The notes under the pieces: model-generated
Told to the model about the DNA's origin: nothing
Seen by the model: only the letters and a program-made list of their open reading frames with translations
The model's database searches: none
Assembly: GCA_019239425.1 (NCBI GenBank)
Contig: JAFAZX010000035.1
Span: forward strand, 1 to 64,000
DNA length: 64,000 nucleotides
Direction: 5' to 3'
Source of the DNA: Acidobacteriota bacterium
GTDB lineage: Bacteria > Acidobacteriota > Blastocatellia > Pyrinomonadales > Pyrinomonadaceae
Part shown: positions 57,860 through 64,000 of the stretch, one piece after another
Numbering within the stretch: the first letter of the stretch is position 1
How the letters are laid out: every line of letters begins with the position of its first letter
Program-made: the position numbers and the translations under genes

Positions 57860-58861
57860 TTAGCCAGCCAGATGTAGTCTCACACCACCCCCGACGCGTA
57901 GTGCCTTCTCGTAGACGACGGCGGCCGCGGCCACGTCCTGAAGCGCCGTGCCCGTCGAGTCGAAGATGACGATCTCTTCGTCCGACGTGCGCCCGGGCTT
58001 TCTGCCAGCGACGACTTCGCCCAGCTCGGCGTACACGTCGCTCTTGGTGACGGCACCCGCGTCGAGCGCGTGGTGGAGGTCGCCGATGGCCGCGCACTGC
58101 TCCAGGATGTCGACTACTATCTTGCCGGAGGTCATCAGCCGAGGGTCAATCTCCTGCTTCAACGGATTGTCGGCGCCCACGGCCGCGACGAAGGTGCCGG
58201 GCCGCACATCCTCGCGCATCAGCAGGGGCCGCCGCGATGGCGTGCAGGTGACGCAGACGTCGCTTTCGCCAAATGACCGACGCAGGTCCCGCGAGGCTTC
58301 CACATCCACACCCAATTCGTCGGACATCTCGCGGGCGAAGCTTTCGGCGCGGGCGCTGTCCGTATCGAAGGCATGAACCTTCTTGATCTGGAGCACCTCC
58401 GCTATAGCCCTCAGTTGGGCGCGCCCCTGGATGCCGCAGCCGCAGACGGTGACGACCTTCGAGCCGGGCCGCGCCAAATGCTTGGCCGCCACGCCCGTCG
58501 CCGCCGCCGTGCGTAGGGCTGTCAGCTCTATCGAATCCATCAGCGCGAGCGGGCGCCCGCGCTCCGCGTCGCAGAGCATGACGACGCCTTGAATGGTGGG
58601 CAGCCCGAACCGCTCCCGGTTGCGTGGGAAGTTACCGTTGACCTTAACCGCGAAGTAGCTACCGCCGGCGAGCCTCAGCCCGGCGGCCTTGATGTGGAAG
58701 CCGCCGTCACCGGTCAGCGCCTCCAGCACGCCGGGCGGAATGCTCAGCCCCTCAGCGTGTAGCCTGAACGCCTCCTCCACGGCATCAATACATTCAGCCA
58801 ATCCCAGGAGTGACGCGACCTCACTCCCGGTTAGGAACAGCGTCGCTTCAGTGTTCATCAT
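57860..58861 (-). CDS. Ornithine cyclodeaminase/mu-crystallin family protein
   Basis: A 333-residue NAD(P)-binding enzyme; ATG 58861 or 58858 follows AGGTG, and the longer frame to 58912 is unlikely. Visible features are FHIKAAGLRLAGGSYFAVKV (substrate Lys), LMDSIELTALRTAAATGVAA, the Rossmann motif VVTVCGCGIQGRAQL and VAAVGADNPLKQEID. Members act on ornithine, alanine, ketimines or similar substrates, and the exact one cannot be told. It is driven by a promoter overlapping a palindrome and is divergent from chrB. Confidence 0.88.
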   Translation of the reverse strand: MMNTEATLFLTGSEVASLLGLAECIDAVEEAFRLHAEGLSIPPGVLEALTGDGGFHIKAAGLRLAGGSYFAVKVNGNFPRNRERFGLPTIQGVVMLCDAERGRPLALMDSIELTALRTAAATGVAAKHLARPGSKVVTVCGCGIQGRAQLRAIAEVLQIKKVHAFDTDSARAESFAREMSDELGVDVEASRDLRRSFGESDVCVTCTPSRRPLLMREDVRPGTFVAAVGADNPLKQEIDPRLMTSGKIVVDILEQCAAIGDLHHALDAGAVTKSDVYAELGEVVAGRKPGRTSDEEIVIFDSTGTALQDVAAAAVVYEKALRVGGGVRLHLAG

Positions 58862-58940
58862 CACCTCACCTGCACGGCCGCTCGATAGAGGACAGTCCTT
58901 TGCAGACTGCACAGCCCATTCCTAAGCAGCCATCCTTTGC

Positions 58941-58968
58941 ATTATATTGTAACACCTGTTACATTCAA
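58941..58968 (-). promoter_or_regulatory. Sigma-70 promoter with embedded palindromic operator (ocd/chrB intergenic)
   Basis: On the minus strand TTGAAT (58968-58963) and TATAAT (58946-58941) are 16 bases apart. Between them lies TGTAACA-CC-TGTTACA (58948-58963), a palindrome with perfect seven-base arms. A repressor bound there would block this promoter and could also control chrB, whose start is 23 bases away on the other side. Confidence 0.75.
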
Positions 58969-58985
58969 GTTCCGTATCGCGAATT

Positions 58986-60065
58986 ATGGCTAAATGGGAT
59001 AGTAAACAAGAGTGGCTCCTGCTCATCCACCAGTTGCCGCCGAAGCCCACCTCGCTGCGCGTGCGCGTCTGGCGCAAGTTGCAGAAGCTGGGTGCAGTCT
59101 CGCTCAAGAACTCCGTCTACGTGCTGCCTTTCGGCGAGAAGACGCACGAGGACTTTCAGTGGGTCAAGCAGGAGGTTGAATCCGCGGGCGGGGAGGCCAC
59201 AGTGCTGCGGGCCGGCTCGGTCGAGGGCGCGACCGACGACGAACTCGCCTCACTCTTCCGCGCTCAGCGCGCTGAGGAGTACGCGCGCGTCACGGCCGAG
59301 CTGGCCGGACTGGCCGGCGCCGTCCGCGGGCAGCGGAAGGGCGGGCACCTCTCGCCGGGGCGGCTCAACTCACACGAGGCCGATTTAAGCAGGCTTCACC
59401 AGGAGTTGGAGCGTGTCGTCGCGGTCGACTTCTTCCTCGCGGACGGGCGCGCGGCGGCGCTCGCCGCGCTGGGGCGCTGCCGCGAGGCCCTGCACCTGCC
59501 GCAGGACGGCGCGGGCCGTGGCGCGAAGGGGCGCGCGTCGAAAGGCGGCGGCTTAGACACAGCGCAGTACCAGGGGCGGCGCTGGGTCACGAGGAAGAAT
59601 CCGCACATCGACCGGCTCGCGACCGCCTGGCTCATCCGGCGCTTCATAGACAAGCGGCCGAGATTTCTCTTCGTCGAGGACGGTACGCGTGTGGAGGGCG
59701 GCATCCACTACGACATGGCCGACGCAGAGTTCACACACCGCGGCGAGGACTGCACCTTCGAGACCGTGGTGAAGGAGTTCGGGCTCGCGGGCGACCCTGC
59801 GCTCGGGGAGATCGCAGAGATCGTTCACGACATCGACCTCAAGGACGGCAAGTTCAACCGGCTGGAGGCTTCGGGGATCAACCTCGCGGTGCGGGGGCTC
59901 GCGAGCGTCGTCACCGACGACCGGAAGCTCGTCAGGCAGGCGGCGACGGTCTTCGACGGACTCTACGAGTACCTGACGGATGAAAGGGCCAAGGGGGAGC
60001 GTGATGGAGGCGGTCGTAAAGGCGGCGGAGGAAAAAAGCGGGCGAGGAAGGCCGGGCGGAAGTGA
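58986..60065 (+). CDS. chrB: Chromate resistance protein ChrB
   Basis: A 359-residue ChrB. The N-terminal half ([20 protein letters not shown], then [20 protein letters not shown]) is the regulator-like domain. The C-terminal half ([28 protein letters not shown] then [19 protein letters not shown]) is the conserved chromate-related domain. ChrB acts as a chromate-sensing regulator or accessory of ChrA. The end is a Lys/Gly/Arg-rich tail. It overlaps chrA, so the two are coupled. Confidence 0.9.
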   Translation: MAKWDSKQEWLLLIHQLPPKPTSLRVRVWRKLQKLGAVSLKNSVYVLPFGEKTHEDFQWVKQEVESAGGEATVLRAGSVEGATDDELASLFRAQRAEEYARVTAELAGLAGAVRGQRKGGHLSPGRLNSHEADLSRLHQELERVVAVDFFLADGRAAALAALGRCREALHLPQDGAGRGAKGRASKGGGLDTAQYQGRRWVTRKNPHIDRLATAWLIRRFIDKRPRFLFVEDGTRVEGGIHYDMADAEFTHRGEDCTFETVVKEFGLAGDPALGEIAEIVHDIDLKDGKFNRLEASGINLAVRGLASVVTDDRKLVRQAATVFDGLYEYLTDERAKGERDGGGRKGGGGKKRARKAGRK

Positions 60066-61413
60066 AGCCGCGGCCCCAAGGCGTCACGTCAGCTTCGGTG
60101 AGGCGCTGCGCTTCTGGGTGAAGCTCGGCTTCATCTCCTTCGGCGGGCCGGCGGGCCAGATCGCGATCATGCACCGCGAGTTGGTCGAGCGCCGTCGCTG
60201 GATCGGCGAGGAGCGCTTCCTCCACGCCCTGAACTATTGCATGTTGCTGCCCGGCCCGGAGGCGCAGCAGCTCGCCATCTACATCGGCTGGCTGATGCAT
60301 CGCACCATCGGCGGGATAGTGGCCGGGGCCTTCTTCGTCATCCCCTCCATCTTCGTACTGCTCGCGTTCTCTTACGTCTACGCCGCACACGGGAACGTCC
60401 CCGCCGTGGCGGGGGTGCTAACGGGCTTCAAGCCGGTGGTCGTCGCCATCGTCGTCGAAGCGGTTATAAAGATCGGAGGCCGCGCGCTCAAGCGGCGGGT
60501 TCATTACCTACTGGCCGCGACGGCCTTCGTCGCCATTTACTTCCTCCACGTCCCGTTCCCGTTGATCGTACTTGCCGCGGCCGTCGTGGGGCTTGCCGGC
60601 ACGAGGTTCTGGCCCGCAGGCTTCGTTAGCGCGCCGAAGACCAAAGAGCCCGACGCGAAGGCCGGGGGCGAGGAAGGACACCCGGACTTGCTGCCGCTAG
60701 TGATCGAGGACGACGCGGTGCCCCCGCCGCACACGCTGCCGTCGCGCGCCCGCGTGCTGAAGGTACTCGCGGCCGGCGTCACCCTCTGGCTCATTCCCTT
60801 GCTACTACTCGGTGCCTGGCGCGGCTGGGGTAGTCTGCACGCGCAGGAGTACCACTTCTTCACCCGGGCCGCCCTCGTCACCTTCGGCGGCGCCTACGCC
60901 GTCTTGGCCTACGTCACGCAGGCCGCCGCCGGGTCTTACGGCTGGCTCACGCAGGCGCAGGCAGTTGACGGGCTCGCGCTGGCCGAGACGACGCCGGGGC
61001 CGCTCATCATGGTCTTACAGTTCGTCGGCTTCATGGCCGGCTGGAACTACCCGCAGGGCATGAGTCAGACGGCGAGTGCGGTGGTAGGGGCACTCGTCAC
61101 CACCTACGCGACCTTCCTGCCGTGCTTCATCTTCATCTTCCTGGGCGCGCCCTACATCGAGGTGCTGCGCGGTAACAAGAGCCTGACGGGCGCGCTCACG
61201 GGAATCACGGCCGCGGTTGTGGGGGTGGTTCTGAACCTCGCGCTCGTGTTCGGGGCGGCCGTCATCTGGCCGCGGGGCCTGGCGGGCGGCACGGATTTCT
61301 TCGCGCTCTTAATAAGCGCGGCGGCCTTTGTCGCCCTATACAGGTTCAAGGCCGAAGTGCTGTGGGTAGTCCTCTTGGGAGGTGTAGTGGGTCTCGTCCG
61401 TGTCCTTCTCTAG
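60004..61413 (+). CDS. chrA: Chromate transporter ChrA
   Basis: A 469-residue long-chain ChrA with two homologous halves, each with about five to six membrane segments. The first half has the signature [21 protein letters not shown] and [20 protein letters not shown]; the second has [15 protein letters not shown] and [20 protein letters not shown]. It exports chromate driven by the proton gradient. ATG 60004 behind GGGGGAGCGTG is preferred; it lies inside the end of chrB (62-base overlap). Confidence 0.93.
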   Translation: MEAVVKAAEEKSGRGRPGGSEAAAPRRHVSFGEALRFWVKLGFISFGGPAGQIAIMHRELVERRRWIGEERFLHALNYCMLLPGPEAQQLAIYIGWLMHRTIGGIVAGAFFVIPSIFVLLAFSYVYAAHGNVPAVAGVLTGFKPVVVAIVVEAVIKIGGRALKRRVHYLLAATAFVAIYFLHVPFPLIVLAAAVVGLAGTRFWPAGFVSAPKTKEPDAKAGGEEGHPDLLPLVIEDDAVPPPHTLPSRARVLKVLAAGVTLWLIPLLLLGAWRGWGSLHAQEYHFFTRAALVTFGGAYAVLAYVTQAAAGSYGWLTQAQAVDGLALAETTPGPLIMVLQFVGFMAGWNYPQGMSQTASAVVGALVTTYATFLPCFIFIFLGAPYIEVLRGNKSLTGALTGITAAVVGVVLNLALVFGAAVIWPRGLAGGTDFFALLISAAAFVALYRFKAEVLWVVLLGGVVGLVRVLL

Positions 61414-61481
61414 TCACCTTAGAAGCGCAGCTTTGACTCTTTTGAAACATACATCTGACGGCAGTGTCGGGGGTAATCAAC

Positions 61482-62267
61482 ATGCAATTCTGGCTTTCCG
61501 AACATGCTCGGCTGTATGCGCTAATTGCTCTCTGTACCCTGCTGTGGACCCTCGAATCCGTCGTCCCCTTATACCGGTACGGTAAGCAGCGCCTACCCCA
61601 CGCGCTACCGAATGTCGTACTGGCCCTATTTTTAGTTCTCACGAACCTGGCCCTCTCCGTCGGCACCGCCGGCCTCGCGGCCTTCGCCGAGCGTCACGGG
61701 ATCGGCCTGTTCCGTCTGCTGGGATTCTCGCCACTCGTGACGTTGGTCTTCGGCGTCGCCGCGCTCGACTTCTTCGGCTACTGGGCGCACCGGATGCTGC
61801 ACCAGTCGTGGCTGGGCTGGCAGTTCCACCGCGTCCACCACTCGGAGGCGGCCGTTGACGTGACGACGGCCTTCCGCCAGCACCCGGGCGAGACCGTGTG
61901 GCGGATGCTCTGGCAGTTGGGGGCGGTCGTCCTCTTCGGCCTTCCTCTATGGGTCGTCGCCGTCTATCTAACTCTCTCCGGCCTCAACGCGCAGCTCGAA
62001 CACGCCAACATTAAGTTGGTTGACAGACTTGATGGCCTGCTGCGTTTAATCGTCGTCACCCCGAACATGCACAAGGCGCACCACTCACGCATCCAGAAGG
62101 AGACGGACACGAACTACTCCAACATCTTCTCCTTCTGGGACAGGCTCTGCGGCACGTACACCCCGCGAATTGATTTCGGGGAGTTGCGCTACGGGCTCGA
62201 CGGCTTCGACGACCCGCACAGGCAGAGCCTGAGGGGGCTGCTGACAATGCCGTTCGTGAAGTTTTGA
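61482..62267 (+). CDS. Fatty acid hydroxylase/sterol desaturase family membrane protein
   Basis: A 261-residue di-iron membrane enzyme. The His clusters HRMLH, HRVHH and HKAHH are all present, and hydrophobic segments lie at ~8-30, 40-65, 80-100 and 140-165. Such proteins hydroxylate or desaturate lipids. ATG 61482 has GGGGG eight bases upstream; a GTG at 61464 is also in frame. Substrate unknown. Confidence 0.9.
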   Translation: MQFWLSEHARLYALIALCTLLWTLESVVPLYRYGKQRLPHALPNVVLALFLVLTNLALSVGTAGLAAFAERHGIGLFRLLGFSPLVTLVFGVAALDFFGYWAHRMLHQSWLGWQFHRVHHSEAAVDVTTAFRQHPGETVWRMLWQLGAVVLFGLPLWVVAVYLTLSGLNAQLEHANIKLVDRLDGLLRLIVVTPNMHKAHHSRIQKETDTNYSNIFSFWDRLCGTYTPRIDFGELRYGLDGFDDPHRQSLRGLLTMPFVKF

Positions 62268-62287
62268 GTGACTGAAATTATTCGACC

Positions 62288-63514
62288 GTGGCGACGAGAG
62301 AAGAAGAACAGGCGACGTTCCCGGGCGCGGTGTCGCGCGGTCGGCGGGTCGCAAACTACCTCGGGCTGGAGCGTAACGTCGCGGTCTCCTCGGCGGCCGT
62401 CTTCCTCCTCGGGTTCGGCGAAGAGCTGTGGAGAAAGTTCCTGCCGAAATACCTTGAGGCGCTCGGCGCGGGCGCAGGGATAGTCGGACTGTACGGCACC
62501 GCCGAAGACTTCTTCGACGCCGTCTACCAGTACCCCGGCGGGTGGCTCGCGGACCGCGCGGGGCGACGGCGCGCGTTCCTCGTCTTCATCGCGGTGGCCT
62601 GCGTCGGGTACACAGCCTACCTCCTGAGTCCCTCGTGGCCGTGGGCCTTCGTCGGCCTAGCCTTCGCGATGGCCTGGCACAGCATGGCGAGCCCCGCCGT
62701 CTTCGCCGTCATCGGCGACGCGCTGCCGAAGAGGAAGCGCGCGATGGGCTTCACACTTCAGTCGATGCTCAAGCGCGTGCCGATGGTCGTCTCGCCGCTC
62801 GTCGGCGGCGCGCTCATCGCGTCGGTGGGCGTCACGCGCGGTGTCAGGGTCGGGCTAATCGTTACGCTCGTGCTGGCGGCGCTGACCGCGCTGCTCGTGC
62901 TGGCGATCAATATCCCGGTCAAGGCGGCCGACGCCGAGAACATCCGGGGCGTCTGGCGCTCGTTCCACCACGCGCTGAAGCGCCTGCTCGTCTCGGACAT
63001 CTTCATCAGGACGTGCGAGGGGATGGCCGACATCTTCGTCATCCTCTACGCGACCAACGTCCTCGGCGTCAGCGTGGCGCGGTACGGCGTGCTGGTCGCG
63101 ATTCAGATCACGACCTCCATCCTGGTCTACATCCCGGCGGGCCGGATCGCCGACCGCGTGGGCCGGAAGCCCTTCGTCATCGCGACGTTTCTCTGCTTCT
63201 CGCTCTACCCCGTGGCGGTCGTCATGTCTTCGGGCTTCGCCTCGCTCGTAGTTGCCTTCGTCATCGGGGGACTGAGGGAGATAGGCGAGCCGTCGCGCAA
63301 GGCAATGATAGTGGACTTCGCGCGTGAGGACTTGCGCGCGCGCACCGTCGGGCTCTACTACCTCGTGCGCAGCATCACGATCACGCCGTCGGCGGCAATC
63401 GGGGGCCTGCTCTGGAAGCTTTCGCCCGAGGTGCCGTTCGTCGTTGCCGGCGTCATCGGGCTCGTCGGCACAATCGTCTTCGCCGCGACGGTCGAGGAGC
63501 GTTACGCGAGTTAA
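62288..63514 (+). CDS. MFS transporter
   Basis: A 408-residue major facilitator with about twelve membrane segments. The loop after helix 2 reads GGWLADRAGRRRAFLVF, the usual MFS G-x3-D-x2-G-R-R signature, repeated as AGRIADRVGRKPFVIATFL in the second half. GTG 62288 is the probable start. Substrate cannot be predicted. It follows the hydroxylase by 20 bases. Confidence 0.88.
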   Translation: MATREEEQATFPGAVSRGRRVANYLGLERNVAVSSAAVFLLGFGEELWRKFLPKYLEALGAGAGIVGLYGTAEDFFDAVYQYPGGWLADRAGRRRAFLVFIAVACVGYTAYLLSPSWPWAFVGLAFAMAWHSMASPAVFAVIGDALPKRKRAMGFTLQSMLKRVPMVVSPLVGGALIASVGVTRGVRVGLIVTLVLAALTALLVLAINIPVKAADAENIRGVWRSFHHALKRLLVSDIFIRTCEGMADIFVILYATNVLGVSVARYGVLVAIQITTSILVYIPAGRIADRVGRKPFVIATFLCFSLYPVAVVMSSGFASLVVAFVIGGLREIGEPSRKAMIVDFAREDLRARTVGLYYLVRSITITPSAAIGGLLWKLSPEVPFVVAGVIGLVGTIVFAATVEERYAS

Positions 63515-63537
63515 GGGTGGAATAGAAGGGAGGCAGA

Positions 63538-64000
63538 ATGAAGACCGGCGGCGAGACGAAGAGGGTTCTGCTCATCAGCAACTCGACGCTCTACGGGAGC
63601 GGCTACCTCGACCACGCCGAGGGCGAGATTCGAGACTTCCTCGGCGGCGTCGCCCGCGTGCTCTTCGTCCCTTACGCGCTCTACGACCGGGACGCCTACA
63701 GCGCGACGGCGCGGGAGCGTTTCAAGGCGATGGGCTACGGCTTGGACGCGATCCACACGGCCGCAGACGCGCGGCAGGCCGTTAACGACGCTGAAGCGAT
63801 CTTCATAGGCGGGGGCAACACCTTCCGGCTGCTGAAGTCGCTCTACGACTTCGACCTCCTGGATGCGATACGCAGGAGGGTCGAAGAAGGGATGCCTTAC
63901 GTCGGTTCGAGCGCGGGCTCCAACGTCGCCGGCCCGACCATCAAGACCACTAAAGACATGCCGATTGTCGAGCCGCCATCCTTCGACGCGCTCGGCCTCG
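63538..64000 (+). CDS. pepE: Peptidase E (alpha-aspartyl dipeptidase), C-terminus outside window
   Basis: The first 154 codons of a PepE-type peptidase from ATG 63538 with GGGAGG upstream. It starts KRVLLISNSTLYGSGYLDHA, and has AEAIFIGGGNTFRLLKSLYD and the nucleophile elbow YVGSSAGSNVAGP with the catalytic Ser. PepE cleaves Asp-X dipeptides. The end is cut by the window edge. Confidence 0.92.
   Translation, partial: MKTGGETKRVLLISNSTLYGSGYLDHAEGEIRDFLGGVARVLFVPYALYDRDAYSATARERFKAMGYGLDAIHTAADARQAVNDAEAIFIGGGNTFRLLKSLYDFDLLDAIRRRVEEGMPYVGSSAGSNVAGPTIKTTKDMPIVEPPSFDALGL

Overview
The window is high-GC bacterial chromosome (roughly 60%, with lower-GC patches), densely coded, with no complete rRNA or tRNA gene. 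Gene style, the large stress and defence complement, and dispersed palindromic repeats carrying GGGAGCGCGGGCATCC suggest an Acidobacteriota member (Blastocatellia-like). That placement is inference from general appearance; no marker gene is present.

Layout. (1) 1-9.5 kb is a defence-like region. It holds an Eco57I-type adenine methyltransferase (truncated by the window edge) and a DprA/SLOG-like protein on the plus strand. Facing them is a minus-strand set: sigma factor, HTH protein, a 1218-aa ImmA/IrrE-protease + UvrD-helicase + nuclease-like fusion, a 36-aa ORF and a DEDDy exonuclease. (2) 10-24.3 kb is a complete type I-G (former I-U) CRISPR-Cas locus: cas3, csx17, csb1 (cas7), csb2 (cas5-cas6), a cas4-cas1 fusion and cas2. 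It ends in a 58-spacer array whose degenerate end lies away from cas2. The effector genes are visibly AT-richer than cas4-1 and cas2. (3) 24.3-31.3 kb carries a SWIM-domain protein, a Fic protein, DUF6155 and DUF1186/SEC-C proteins, a small gene with a nonsense codon, and an Xre/RES toxin-antitoxin pair.

(4) 31.5-57.05 kb is bounded by two directly repeated copies of a tRNA-Met(CAT) 3' half followed by a decayed tyrosine-integrase end. Inside this 25-kb interval lie a two-component pair (the kinase has a frameshift), an NtrC-type sigma-54 activator, universal stress proteins, aldo/keto reductase, a thioredoxin-reductase-like flavoprotein with a cNMP domain, a UBP zinc finger, a monooxygenase, a metallothionein and an aldehyde dehydrogenase. 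They are followed by grpE, divergent from a ten-kilobase run dnaK-dnaJ-cbpM-clpB-usp-hdeD-htrA-DUF5335-TrkA_C membrane protein. Sigma-54-type -24/-12 promoters stand before usp, the aldehyde dehydrogenase gene and dnaK. A shared dyad (TGGGTGAAATGACCC) lies upstream of the last two. The interval therefore looks like a tRNA-associated stress-tolerance island that carries its own activator. It also contains a 101-bp MITE-like element and two copies of a ~210-bp inverted-repeat element.

(5) 57-64 kb holds a DUF1801 protein, an ornithine-cyclodeaminase-family gene divergent from chrB-chrA with a perfect palindrome inside a near-consensus promoter, a fatty-acid-hydroxylase-family protein, an MFS transporter and the start of peptidase E.
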